Counted from the stretch's first letter, positions 17,552 to 26,464 are shown. The stretch is DNA of 64,000 nt from Paenibacillus xylanexedens (GCF_007676705.1 NZ_VEBF01000009.1:1-64000); one strand, 5' to 3'. Made by a program: numbers and translations. The notes: generated by a model from the letters alone, not told the origin.

Positions 17552-19014
17552 CGACAGGACCGTTGTGGACAGGCGATTATTATAATGAAGGGTCCGGCAA
17601 GGAAGGACTCGACAAATTGAAGGAAGAATGCGGCGTGTTCGGGGTGTTCAGACACCCTGACGCGGCCTCGCTCTCCTATTATGGACTGCATGCGCTGCAA
17701 CATCGGGGCGAAGAGAGTGCAGGCATGTGTGTGAGTGATGGCAGCCAGTTTAACTATCATCGCGGCATGGGTCTGGTGAAAGAAGTATTCACCAAAGACC
17801 TGATGCAGACGTTGACCGGGGATATTTCCATTGGACATGTCCGATATTCAACAAGTGGTGACAGTAAACTGACGAACGCACAGCCATTGGTATTCAAATA
17901 CCGTGATGGTGATCTGGCGGTAGCGACTAACGGAAACATTGTGAATGCACCAACGATCCGGCGTGAGCTGGAGCAGAGTGGGTCCATTTTCCAAACAACA
18001 AGTGATACCGAGGTCATTGCGCATCTAATTGCACGATCCTCTAAAGGGCTTGTGGAAGCGGCGAAAGAGGCGTTCCAGCGCATTGTGGGCGGTTATGCAT
18101 TTCTGATCATGACCAACGACAAGCTGCTTGTGGCTTCCGATCCACACGGACTTCGTCCGCTCACGATGGGTAAGCTCGGTGATGCGTATCTGTTTGCATC
18201 CGAGACCTGTGCACTCGAAACGATCGGCGCAGAATTGATTCGTGATATCGAGCCGGGGGAATTGCTTGTGCTGGATGCCGATGGTCTGCACGAGGATCGC
18301 TTCGATCATCACAAACACCGCAAGGCATTATGTGCGATGGAATATATATATTTTGCTCGTCCGGATAGTGATATGAATGGTGCGAATCAGCATGCTGCCC
18401 GTAAACGGATGGGAAGCCGGATGGCGATTGAGGCGTTTGTGGATGCGGATCTGGTCACAGGTGTACCGGACTCCAGTATTTCCGCGGCAATAGGTTATGC
18501 GGAGCAAACGGGTATTCCTTACGAGATGGGTATGATCAAGAACAAATACACCGGACGTACGTTTATTCAGCCGAGCCAGGAACTGCGGGAGCAAGGCGTG
18601 AAGATGAAGCTGAGCGCTGTGCGTCGCGTCGTGGAAGGCAAACGTGTGGTCATGATTGACGACTCCATTGTACGGGGAACAACTTCCCGGCGAATCGTGA
18701 ACATGCTGCGTGATGCAGGAGCAACCGAGGTTCATGTACGCATTACATCACCACCTTTCAAAAACCCGTGTTTCTATGGCATTGATACGCCTGACAGCCG
18801 CGAATTGATTGCCTCACAGCTGTCGGTGGAAGAAATCTGCCGTGAAATTAATGCGGATTCCCTGTCGTTCCTCAGTCCGGATGGACTGATTGCATCGATA
18901 CAGGGAGATAATCAGAATGATCCCAAGGGCGGGCTTTGCCTCGCATGTTTTGATAATGATTACCCAACCCGCCTCGACTTCGGCGGTGAAGAAAAATTCG
19001 GCTGCAGCTGTTAG
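17536..19014 (+). CDS. purF: Amidophosphoribosyltransferase
   Basis: PurF makes phosphoribosylamine from PRPP and glutamine, the committed step. It has an N-terminal nucleophile glutaminase domain and a phosphoribosyltransferase domain with the PRPP loop VVMIDDSIVRGTTSRR. Cysteines in GLCLACFD and the final GCSC suit the [4Fe-4S] cluster of the Bacillus type. The nucleophile is Cys32 in EECGVFGV, so the cleaved propeptide would be 31 residues, longer than the 11 of B. subtilis. The ATG overlaps the purL end and has GGGAGG upstream. Confidence 0.96.
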   Translation: MSHELTTGPLWTGDYYNEGSGKEGLDKLKEECGVFGVFRHPDAASLSYYGLHALQHRGEESAGMCVSDGSQFNYHRGMGLVKEVFTKDLMQTLTGDISIGHVRYSTSGDSKLTNAQPLVFKYRDGDLAVATNGNIVNAPTIRRELEQSGSIFQTTSDTEVIAHLIARSSKGLVEAAKEAFQRIVGGYAFLIMTNDKLLVASDPHGLRPLTMGKLGDAYLFASETCALETIGAELIRDIEPGELLVLDADGLHEDRFDHHKHRKALCAMEYIYFARPDSDMNGANQHAARKRMGSRMAIEAFVDADLVTGVPDSSISAAIGYAEQTGIPYEMGMIKNKYTGRTFIQPSQELREQGVKMKLSAVRRVVEGKRVVMIDDSIVRGTTSRRIVNMLRDAGATEVHVRITSPPFKNPCFYGIDTPDSRELIASQLSVEEICREINADSLSFLSPDGLIASIQGDNQNDPKGGLCLACFDNDYPTRLDFGGEEKFGCSC

Positions 19015-19153
19015 CCCTTAAAGCCCCGCTTTGCGGAACAATAGGGGCCAGGGCAGCCCAGGTGAAGCAGTTGCCCCCGGGCATAGCCCGAGCCCTCAAG
19101 CCCCGCTTTGCGGAGCAATAGGGGCCAGGGCAGCCAGGCGAAGCAGCTGCCCA
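19013..19153 (+). repeat. GC-rich tandem repeat between purF and purM
   Basis: Two direct copies of about 63 bp start at 19013 and 19091 (period 77-78). Each begins AGCCC and contains CCCCGCTTTGCGG, then AATAGGGGCCAGGGCAGC and an AAGCAG...GCCC end. Each copy can fold into two hairpins (GCCCC/GGGGC and GGGCAGC/GCAGCTGCCC). Local GC content is much higher than in the flanking genes. Confidence 0.85.
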
Positions 19154-19184
19154 GCGGGCTTGCCCCGCAGCACAGCCTAGCGGG

Positions 19185-19223
19185 GTTCGCTGACCGATGG
19201 CCTGCGGTCAACGGTCAGCGAAC
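19185..19223 (+). repeat. Perfect 12-bp inverted repeat in the purF-purM gap
   Basis: GTTCGCTGACCG (19185-19196) is the exact complement of CGGTCAGCGAAC (19212-19223) with a 15-base loop. It would form a very stable RNA hairpin. No T run follows, so it is not an intrinsic terminator. Confidence 0.88.
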
Positions 19224-19380
19224 AATCCCGCGAGCACACGCACGAATCAACCATAGCAAGATCACACCAGCCACCCCTGCACCGCTTGTTTGGCGGGTGT
19301 CCAGAGGGCCTGCCAAGGTCCTATGGGGTCCTCCCAGGCGGGAGGATTTAGGAGGGGCGAAAAAAAGGAGATGATTCCAC
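19224..19380. other. Remainder of the purF-purM spacer
   Basis: No gene was seen. A GC-rich segment with GGGCCTGCCAAGG and CCTCCCAGGCGGGAGG palindromes leads into the purM ribosome site AAGGAG. Confidence 0.4.
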
Positions 19381-20421
19381 TTGTCTGAAGCATATAAAAA
19401 GGCCGGCGTCGATATCGCGGCAGGTAATGAAGCGGTTGAACGGATGAAAAAACACGTGAAGCGTACCTTCCGTCCGGAAGTAATGACAGATCTGGGCGGA
19501 TTCGGTGCCCTGTTCGGTTTGAACAAAGATAAATACGATGAGCCTGTGCTTGTATCCGGTACAGACGGCGTAGGCACCAAGCTGAAAATTGCATTTGCCA
19601 TGGACCGTCACGATACCATCGGAATCGACGCGGTAGCGATGTGTGTGAACGACATTGTGGTACAGGGTGCAGAACCACTTTTCTTCCTCGACTATCTGGC
19701 ATGTGACAAAGTCATTCCGGAGAAGATCGAAGCTATTGTTGCGGGAATCGCTGAAGGCTGTCATCAATCTGGTTGTGCGTTGATCGGTGGCGAAACGGCG
19801 GAGATGCCGGGCATGTACAGTGAAGGCGAATACGATATTGCTGGATTCACGGTGGGCATCGTGGACAAAGCGAAGATCATCAACGGCACAACCATCGCGC
19901 CTGACGACACAGTGATTGGATTGGCCTCCAGCGGTGTGCATAGTAACGGATTCTCGCTGGTACGTAGACTTTTGTTGGAAGATGCGGGACTTGATCTGCA
20001 TGATGAAGTAGCGGAACTGGGCGGTAAGCTGGGTGATTCTCTGCTGGAACCTACGAAGATCTATGTTAAACCCCTGTTGTCCCTGCTGGAAAAGGTAAAA
20101 GTAAAAGGTATGGCTCACATTACAGGTGGCGGCTTCATTGAGAATATCCCACGTATGTTGCCTAGTAACGTGAATGTGGATATTGACTACGGCTCTTGGC
20201 CAATCCTGCCGATCTTCAACCTGTTACAGGAAAAGGGATCTGTCTCGAACCGTGACATGTTCACCACATTTAATATGGGTGTCGGGCTTGTACTGGTCGT
20301 TAATGAAGCAGATGCAGCGGAAGCTCTGCAACAACTGAAATCATCTGGTGAAGAAGCGTACATCATTGGCCGTGTTACTGAAGGAGATGCGCGAGTAACC
20401 TTCACGGGAGCGGATGTTTAA
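19381..20421 (+). CDS. purM: Phosphoribosylformylglycinamidine cyclo-ligase
   Basis: PurM closes the imidazole ring, turning FGAM into AIR with ATP. The 346-residue protein has the AIRS motifs VSGTDGVGTKLKIA, DAVAMCVNDIV, GGETAEMPGMY and ITGGGFIENIPR. The start is TTG at 19381, 12 bases after AAGGAG; no ATG lies near the conserved N-terminus (SEAYKKAGVDIAAGNEAV). A TTG start after a long structured gap suggests a weaker, separately set translation rate. It overlaps purN by one base. Confidence 0.95.
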   Translation: MSEAYKKAGVDIAAGNEAVERMKKHVKRTFRPEVMTDLGGFGALFGLNKDKYDEPVLVSGTDGVGTKLKIAFAMDRHDTIGIDAVAMCVNDIVVQGAEPLFFLDYLACDKVIPEKIEAIVAGIAEGCHQSGCALIGGETAEMPGMYSEGEYDIAGFTVGIVDKAKIINGTTIAPDDTVIGLASSGVHSNGFSLVRRLLLEDAGLDLHDEVAELGGKLGDSLLEPTKIYVKPLLSLLEKVKVKGMAHITGGGFIENIPRMLPSNVNVDIDYGSWPILPIFNLLQEKGSVSNRDMFTTFNMGVGLVLVVNEADAAEALQQLKSSGEEAYIIGRVTEGDARVTFTGADV

Positions 20422-21038
20422 TGGCGAACTACCGCATAGCTGTGTTTGCCTCGGGTGAAGGGTCCAACTTTCAGTCATTGGTCGATGCAGTACGAAACGG
20501 TGGGCTGAATGCATCCGTTGATCTGCTCGTGTGTGATAAACCGTCTGCACGCGTTGTGCAGCGGGCACAGGACGCAGGCGTGGACTGTCACCTGTTCATA
20601 CCGAAAAATTATGCTTCCCGTGAAGCCTATGAGGCAGAGATCGTGGAAGTGCTTGAATCCAAGAAGATCGACTTGGTCGTTCTTGCGGGATATATGAGAT
20701 TGCTAACTTCGGTTGTGGTGGATCGTTACGCAGGGCGGTTGATTAACATTCATCCGTCCTTGCTACCGGCATTTGCAGGTAAGGATGCGATTGGACAGGC
20801 TCTCGACTATGGCGTGAAAGTTACGGGTGTGACCGTGCACTTTGTGGACGGCGGCATGGATACAGGGCCGATTATTGCCCAGCATCCCGTTCCCATTTTG
20901 CCAGAGGATACTGCTGAATCAATCAGCCGTTCCATTCATGCTGCCGAACAGCAGTTATATCCTGAAGTGGTATCCTGGTTCGCGCAAGGTCTGGTTCAAT
21001 TAGACGGACGTCACGTTACTGTTAACAAACCGGTTTAA
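20421..21038 (+). CDS. purN: Phosphoribosylglycinamide formyltransferase (10-formyl-THF dependent)
   Basis: PurN transfers a formyl group from 10-formyl-tetrahydrofolate to GAR. The 205 residues include the phosphate loop ASGEGSNFQ, the catalytic Asn-His pair in INIHPSLLPAF and the Asp in VDGGMDTGPII. The ATG shares a base with the purM stop (TAATG). It is followed by 296 bp that contain a degenerate structured repeat. Confidence 0.96.
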   Translation: MANYRIAVFASGEGSNFQSLVDAVRNGGLNASVDLLVCDKPSARVVQRAQDAGVDCHLFIPKNYASREAYEAEIVEVLESKKIDLVVLAGYMRLLTSVVVDRYAGRLINIHPSLLPAFAGKDAIGQALDYGVKVTGVTVHFVDGGMDTGPIIAQHPVPILPEDTAESISRSIHAAEQQLYPEVVSWFAQGLVQLDGRHVTVNKPV

Positions 21039-21065
21039 TATAGTTTTAAACTGTTTCACACATTA

Positions 21066-21192
21066 ACGGAGAGGACAGAAATAAGCTGGAGAAGCAAAGC
21101 GCTCGCCTTTATTACTGGATTTTTACCCATTGAGAAATTGTTCAAAAAAATCTAGGAATAACAGCGATCGAAAGATTATTCTGGACTCGTAG
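21066..21192 (+). repeat. Structured intergenic repeat, copy C (purN-purH, degenerate)
   Basis: The 5' arm GAGGACAGAAATAA is kept, but the 3' arm (TTATTCTGGACTC) has lost part of its pairing. The inner helix TTATTACTGGATTTT pairs with AAAATCTAGGAATAA; its fifth base pair is T-A where copies A and B have C-G. The conserved AGCGCTCGCCTTTAT and AACAGCGATCG blocks are present. Confidence 0.75.
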
Positions 21193-21334
21193 TGTTTTAG
21201 TGTGAAAATCCCTTTATTAACTGTATAACAGAAGTCGAATATTGGTACGCATTTTGTGATATTTCTCGGGAAATAAATCGGCTGTGTTTCGTCATGAAAC
21301 GCGAAGCCATGGGACATTAAAGGAGGAGCATATT

Positions 21335-22882
21335 GTGAGTATCAAAAGAGCGCTTGTCAGCGTATGGGATAAAACAGGCATCGTGGACTTTTGCCGCGAG
21401 CTGTCGCAAATGGGTGTGGAGATTATTTCGACAGGAGGTACAAGCAGCCTGTTGTCGAAGGAAGGCGTACCTGTCATCGGAATTTCGGATGTGACCGGAT
21501 TTCCGGAAATCATGGACGGACGTGTCAAAACATTACATCCAGCAGTGCATGGTGGGTTGCTGGCTGTTCGTGATAGCGAAGAGCATAAGCGCCAGATGGA
21601 AGAGAACGGACTGGATTATATCGACCTCGTTGTCGTAAACCTGTACCCCTTCCAAGATACCATTGCCAAACCGGATGTTACGTACGAAGACGCGATTGAG
21701 AACATCGATATCGGTGGTCCAACCATGCTTCGTTCTGCTGCCAAAAACCATGCTTTTGTTAGTGTCGTTGTTGACACAGCAGATTACGGCAAGGTGCTTG
21801 AAGAAGTGCGCAGCAATGGAGATACCACACTCGAAACACGCAAACGGCTTGCGGCAAAAGTGTTCCGCCATACAGCGGCTTACGATGCAGTTATTTCTGA
21901 CTATCTCTCCAACCTGAACGGTGATCCGTTGCCAGAGCGTCTGACGGTTACTTACGAAAAACTCCAAGATTTGCGTTACGGCGAAAATCCACACCAGCAG
22001 GCGGCATTCTACCGCAAACCGCTGGCTGCTCAAGATACGTTGACAACAGCCGAACAATTGCATGGCAAAGAGTTGTCTTACAATAACATCAACGATGCGA
22101 ACGCAGCATTGCAGATTGTCAAAGAGTTTGAAGAACCGGCCGTTGTCGCGGTTAAACATATGAACCCATGCGGCGTGGGCATTGGCGCAAGTATCTATGA
22201 AGCTTACAGCAAAGCATATGCTGCAGATCCAACGTCGATCTTTGGTGGCATTGTGGCAGCGAACCGCATTATCGATAGTGATACAGCAGGCAAATTGAGC
22301 GAGATTTTCCTGGAAATCGTACTTGCTCCTGACTTTACGCAAGAGGCTCTCGATATCCTGACGAAGAAGAAAAACATTCGTTTGCTCAAAACGGGCGAAC
22401 TGAATGCTGCTCGTAAACGGGAGAGCCAATTCGTGGTTACGTCCATCGACGGCGGTATGATCGTGCAACAGTCCGATGTGCACTCCATTGAAGCAAGCGA
22501 GCTGAATGTGGTTACGGATCGTGCGCCATCGGAAGAAGAACTGAAACAGCTGTTGTTTGGCTGGAAAGTAGTTAAACACGTGAAATCGAACGCGATCGTA
22601 CTTGCGGCGAATGATATGACCGTAGGTGTGGGCGCTGGACAAATGAATCGTGTGGGTGCAGCCAAAATTGCGATTGAGCAAGCTGGCGAGCAAGCAAAAG
22701 GTGCTATTCTGGCATCCGATGCTTTCTTCCCAATGGGTGATACGCTGGAACTGGCAGCAAAAGCCGGAATTACAGCAGTGATTCAACCTGGTGGTTCGAT
22801 CAAAGATGAAGAATCCATCAAAGTAGCGAATGAATACGGAATTGCCATGGTCTTCACAGGCGTTCGTCACTTCAAACACTAG
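21335..22882 (+). CDS. purH: Bifunctional AICAR transformylase / IMP cyclohydrolase
   Basis: PurH performs the last two steps to IMP. The 515-residue protein has the cyclohydrolase domain first (SVWDKTGIVDFCREL, STGGTSSLL) and the transformylase domain after about residue 200, with the Lys-His pair in VAVKHMNPCGVG. GTG at 21335 is the chosen start, 8 bases after AGGAGG; the 17 codons before it in frame are not family-like. A terminator-like hairpin separates it from purD. Confidence 0.96.
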   Translation: MSIKRALVSVWDKTGIVDFCRELSQMGVEIISTGGTSSLLSKEGVPVIGISDVTGFPEIMDGRVKTLHPAVHGGLLAVRDSEEHKRQMEENGLDYIDLVVVNLYPFQDTIAKPDVTYEDAIENIDIGGPTMLRSAAKNHAFVSVVVDTADYGKVLEEVRSNGDTTLETRKRLAAKVFRHTAAYDAVISDYLSNLNGDPLPERLTVTYEKLQDLRYGENPHQQAAFYRKPLAAQDTLTTAEQLHGKELSYNNINDANAALQIVKEFEEPAVVAVKHMNPCGVGIGASIYEAYSKAYAADPTSIFGGIVAANRIIDSDTAGKLSEIFLEIVLAPDFTQEALDILTKKKNIRLLKTGELNAARKRESQFVVTSIDGGMIVQQSDVHSIEASELNVVTDRAPSEEELKQLLFGWKVVKHVKSNAIVLAANDMTVGVGAGQMNRVGAAKIAIEQAGEQAKGAILASDAFFPMGDTLELAAKAGITAVIQPGGSIKDEESIKVANEYGIAMVFTGVRHFKH

Positions 22883-22899
22883 AGCGAAAAAGGTTTAAT

Positions 22900-22951
22900 A
22901 AGGGGTGTCGCCAGTCATATTTATGACTTATGGTACACCCCCTCTTTTTTA
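22900..22951 (+). terminator. Terminator or attenuator between purH and purD
   Basis: GGGGTGT (22902) pairs with ACACCCC (22935), enclosing a second hairpin (AGTCAT/ATGACT). CTCTTTTTT follows at once. This is a full intrinsic-terminator signature inside the operon, 60 bp before purD. Confidence 0.8.
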
Positions 22952-23011
22952 GGCTTATCAACACGCAATAACGTAACAAATCCAGTTATGCACGGAGGGG
23001 GAACAGAACGA

Positions 23012-24277
23012 ATGGATATTTTGGTAGTAGGCGGCGGTGGCCGGGAGCATGCAATCATCTGGGCGCTGGCGAAAAGTCCGAAGACAGACAAGATTCACTG
23101 TGCACCGGGAAATGCAGGTATTGCTCAGCTCGCAGAGTGTCATGCCATTGCGGTGAATGAATTCGATAAACTGACAGCTCTTGCTGTAGAGCTTAGAGTG
23201 GGATTAGTGGTTATTGGTCCGGATGATCCGCTGGCGGATGGGATCGTGGATGCATTTGATTCGACAGGTATTCCGGTATTCGGACCCCGTCGTAATGCAG
23301 CAGAGATCGAAGGTAGCAAGACGTTTATGAAGGATCTACTGCACAAATACAACATTCCAACCGCAGCCTATGAGAAATTCGATAATTACGAACAGGCACA
23401 GGCTTACCTGAATGAGCAAGCGATTCCGGTTGTCATCAAGGCAGATGGATTGGCAGCGGGCAAAGGTGTGACGGTAGCTTATTCCCGTGAAGAGGCTGAT
23501 AAGGCACTTCGCAGTATTATGGTGGAGAAAGTATTTGGTGAAGCAGGAGCCAAAGTGATTATCGAGGAATTCCTAGCAGGGCAGGAAATGTCGATTCTGG
23601 CTTTTGTCGATGGTGAGACGGTTCGTCCAATGGCTGCAGCACAGGATCACAAACCTGTATTCGATAATGACCAGGGGCCAAACACAGGCGGTATGGGTAC
23701 ATATTCACCATTGCCACATATCCCTGCATCCATTATTGAAGAAGCCGTAGAGACAATCATCAAACCAACAGCCAAGGCCATGGTATCCGAAGGGCGTCCG
23801 TTCCAAGGCGTGTTGTTCGCCGGGCTGATGATTTCACCAGATGGTAAACCTAAAACGATTGAGTTCAACGCACGTTTCGGTGATCCCGAGACACAGGTTG
23901 TTTTGCCACGATTGAAGAGTGACTTGTTCGATATCTTCTGGGCGACCGTTCATGGCAAGCTGGCAGACATTGAAATTGAATGGAGCGATGAAGCCGCGGT
24001 ATGTGTGGTGCTTGCTTCAGGAGGTTATCCGGGTCCTTATGCCAAAGGTGTAGTCATTGAAGGACTGGATCAAGTGCATGATGCCGTGGTATTCCACGCA
24101 GGTACAGCGCGTAGTGAAGCAGGAGACTGGGTCACGAATGGTGGACGAATCCTGGGCGTAGTTGGCCTTGGCGCGGATATTGCAGAAGCTAGAAACAAAG
24201 CCTATGCACAGGCGGAATGTATCCATTTTGATGGCAAACATCAGCGGACGGATATTGCTGCCAAAGCACTGGTGTAG
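23012..24277 (+). CDS. purD: Phosphoribosylamine-glycine ligase
   Basis: PurD is an ATP-grasp enzyme that adds glycine to phosphoribosylamine. The 421 residues open with MDILVVGGGGREHAI and include PVVIKADGLAAGKGV, GPNTGGMGTYSP and EFNARFGDPETQ. ATG at 23012 is preferred because GGAGGGGG ends 10 bases before it; an in-frame ATG at 22988 would place the ribosome site inside the gene. It is the last gene of the operon and lies behind an internal terminator, so its expression may be lower or separately promoted. Confidence 0.96.
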   Translation: MDILVVGGGGREHAIIWALAKSPKTDKIHCAPGNAGIAQLAECHAIAVNEFDKLTALAVELRVGLVVIGPDDPLADGIVDAFDSTGIPVFGPRRNAAEIEGSKTFMKDLLHKYNIPTAAYEKFDNYEQAQAYLNEQAIPVVIKADGLAAGKGVTVAYSREEADKALRSIMVEKVFGEAGAKVIIEEFLAGQEMSILAFVDGETVRPMAAAQDHKPVFDNDQGPNTGGMGTYSPLPHIPASIIEEAVETIIKPTAKAMVSEGRPFQGVLFAGLMISPDGKPKTIEFNARFGDPETQVVLPRLKSDLFDIFWATVHGKLADIEIEWSDEAAVCVVLASGGYPGPYAKGVVIEGLDQVHDAVVFHAGTARSEAGDWVTNGGRILGVVGLGADIAEARNKAYAQAECIHFDGKHQRTDIAAKALV

Positions 24278-24289
24278 GATAAATAGGAG

Positions 24290-24341
24290 AGCCCGTAAAG
24301 ATGTGCGCCGTAAGGTTGTTGCATCCTGCGGGCTCTTTGTT
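24290..24341 (+). terminator. Rho-independent terminator of the pur operon
   Basis: GAGCCCG (24291) pairs with CGGGCTC (24329) and is followed by TTTGTTG. Confidence 0.8.
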
Positions 24342-24904
24342 GCGTATATAGATGTATGCTATGTAAACGCACATGTTTAATGACCTAAATTAAAGGGTAG
24401 TAATTTTATAAATTGGACTATACTAATTATGTGAAGAATATCACATTATAAGTTAATACCAAACATATTATATAAAGTTCGTAACATACATAAAGACTAA
24501 TTTGTGAACATTAAACTGTAAGCTTGTGCCAAACCATAACGTGCAACTGGATGGTTGTGCTGGAATCATGGTATACTTTTCGGAAACAGGAATGCGTATG
24601 AGGGGAGGTGGATATCTATTGGGTAGGCGATATTGTAAATTGTCCAAATGGCGAATCTAGGTGGAGTTAAGCGAGGAACAATTGACAGCATGAGGGGTAA
24701 CCCGATTTGAATGGAGAAGTTTCTGCAAGTCATTGACTTCATCTTGAATTCCTGTTTTGTATTTTACAAGGTCAAACCGTACGACATATACAAATATGAT
24801 CATTATTCGATTTCATATAAGGCATAAGCCGTGATGAACGACAAACAGCGGATGAATGGTTAACGTAGTTAACGCATCACGCTGTAACTATCTCTGGAGG
24901 TGAA
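24342..24904. other. Long AT-rich leader before the first CBS membrane protein
   Basis: This 560-bp stretch has no clear gene. An extended -10 (TGGTATACT, about 24569-24577) suggests transcription starts near 24585, giving an untranslated leader over 300 nt long. It contains AGGGGAGGTGG at about 24600 and a possible 38-codon frame at 24711 (MEKFLQVIDFILNSCFVFY...) with a poorly spaced ribosome site. I compared the leader with the M-box magnesium riboswitch and found no convincing match. Confidence 0.4.
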
Positions 24905-24926
24905 TCCCTGAGAAACGGGGAAATCA
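24896..24926 (+). promoter_or_regulatory. Ribosome site separated from TTG start by a 17-nt hairpin (copy 1)
   Basis: GGAGG (24896-24900) lies 26 nt before the TTG at 24927, too far for normal initiation. A hairpin at 24905-24921 (TCCCT with GGGGA, loop of seven) removes 17 nt, which leaves 9 nt. The same layout occurs before the paralogue at 26496. Confidence 0.75.
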
Positions 24927-26264
24927 TTGGACATAATTACCATATTGAATATCGCATTACTTATTATCTTGATTGCATTGACTGCATTTTTCGTAGCATC
25001 AGAGTTTGCTGTAGTCAAAATTCGTACATCAAGAGTGGATCAACTGGTTGCGGAAGGCAATAAAAAGGCAGTACTCGCCAAAAAAGTTGTCTCGGACCTG
25101 GATTATTATCTGTCAGCCTGTCAGCTCGGTATTACGGTCACCGCACTGGGACTGGGTGCACTCGGAAAACCGACGGTTGAGAGATTGTTATATCCGGTAT
25201 TCAATTATTTAGACGTACCTGCTTCAATCTCGTCGATTGCTTCTTATGCGATCGCCTTTATACTCGTCACGTTCTTGCACGTGGTTATTGGTGAGATGGC
25301 ACCCAAAACGCTGGCAATTCAGTTTTCGGAAAAACTGACATTGATGCTCTCCCCATCGCTATACTGGTTTGGTAAAGTCATGTATCCGTTCATTTGGGCG
25401 TTGAATGGAGCCTCACGTGTTCTTCTGCGGGGATTCGGTGTGAAACCTGCGGAACATGATCAAGCTTACTCGGAGGACGAGATCAGAATCATTATGAACC
25501 AGAGTTATGAAGGTGACGAGAACAACAAGACCAAGCTTTCATATCTGGAAAATGTATTTGTGTTCGATGAACGTGATGCCAAAGACATCATGGTCCCGCG
25601 CACGGAACTGGTGACATTAAGTCAGGATATGACCTATGACGATATTATTCCTATATTGGATGAACATAACTATTCACGCTACCCTGTCATCGAGGATAGG
25701 GACAAGGACCGTATTGTCGGCGTCGTGAATGTGAAAAAGATTTTGCCTGACATGGTTGCTGCAAGATCGTATCAACTAAGTGAATTCGTTCGCGAGATCC
25801 CGTTCGTTTCCGAAGTTACAAGTATCCAGGATGCGATGATAAAAATGCAGCAGGAACGTGTACACATGGCCGTGGTCGTGGATGAATACGGCGGTACCTC
25901 GGGAATCATTACAATGGAGGATATTCTGGAGGAGCTTGTCGGTGAGATTCGCGATGAATTCGATGCTGATGAGGTGGCCGATATTCAGGAGACCGGAGAA
26001 AATCAATATCTCATCAACGGCCGGGTACTTTTGGATGAAGTGGAGCGGCAGTTCGGACTTGTCTTTGAAGGAAATGAAGAGATGGATACTGTTGCCGGCT
26101 GGATTCAGTACCAGAAGGGTGTAGGTGTGGAAAAAGGCGACACGGTAGAACATGGTGATTATGTCTGGACCGTTGTGGACACCGAAAATTATCACATCAA
26201 GCAAGTTCTTCTGGAACGAGTGAGCGATGCGCAGGTTGAGGAAGCTACAAGCGATCTGGCGTGA
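24927..26264 (+). CDS. CNNM/CorC-type membrane protein with CBS pair (hemolysin family)
   Basis: This 445-residue protein has a DUF21/CNNM domain with four membrane helices in about residues 1-190, a CBS pair (about 205-335, including MVPRTELVTL and EYGGTSGIITMEDILEELVG) and a C-terminal CorC_HlyC domain from about 350. Such proteins are linked to magnesium or other divalent cation efflux and are often mislabelled hemolysins. The TTG start gives MDIITILNIALLIILIALTAF, matching its paralogue. No ATG is near. It is one of two adjacent paralogues about 60% alike by eye. Confidence 0.9.
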   Translation: MDIITILNIALLIILIALTAFFVASEFAVVKIRTSRVDQLVAEGNKKAVLAKKVVSDLDYYLSACQLGITVTALGLGALGKPTVERLLYPVFNYLDVPASISSIASYAIAFILVTFLHVVIGEMAPKTLAIQFSEKLTLMLSPSLYWFGKVMYPFIWALNGASRVLLRGFGVKPAEHDQAYSEDEIRIIMNQSYEGDENNKTKLSYLENVFVFDERDAKDIMVPRTELVTLSQDMTYDDIIPILDEHNYSRYPVIEDRDKDRIVGVVNVKKILPDMVAARSYQLSEFVREIPFVSEVTSIQDAMIKMQQERVHMAVVVDEYGGTSGIITMEDILEELVGEIRDEFDADEVADIQETGENQYLINGRVLLDEVERQFGLVFEGNEEMDTVAGWIQYQKGVGVEKGDTVEHGDYVWTVVDTENYHIKQVLLERVSDAQVEEATSDLA

Positions 26265-26309
26265 TATTGCTCGGAAATCTCTTGAAACTTTAAATGTTTT
26301 TGCGATAAC

Positions 26310-26434
26310 GTAGAGGACAGAATAGACTGAAGAAGCGAAGCGTCCGCCTTTATCACCGGATTTTCCCCTTTTATATAAGGAATAAAAAAATCTGGGGATA
26401 ACAGCGGTCGGAAGGTTATTCTGTCATCGGAGTG
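26310..26434 (+). repeat. Structured intergenic repeat, copy D (between CBS paralogues)
   Basis: The outer arms GAGGACAGAATA (26313) and TATTCTGTCATC (26417) pair with one mismatch. The inner helix TTATCACCGGATTTT (26350) pairs with AAAATCTGGGGATAA (26387). The 5' block GAAGCGAAGCGTCCGCCTTTA and the 3' block AACAGCGGTCGGAAGG are both conserved. Confidence 0.85.
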
Positions 26435-26464
26435 TTCTGAGCAACCTTAATATAAATTTTACTT

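Noticed and set aside
19108..19374. Frames in the GC-rich purF-purM gap, on both strands
   Set aside because: They follow the tandem repeat, are rich in Arg, Pro and Gly, and have no ribosome site; the DNA looks structured rather than coding.
24560..24930. M-box (ykoK) magnesium riboswitch before the CBS genes
   Set aside because: Some purine-rich blocks look similar, but the conserved M-box core could not be traced.
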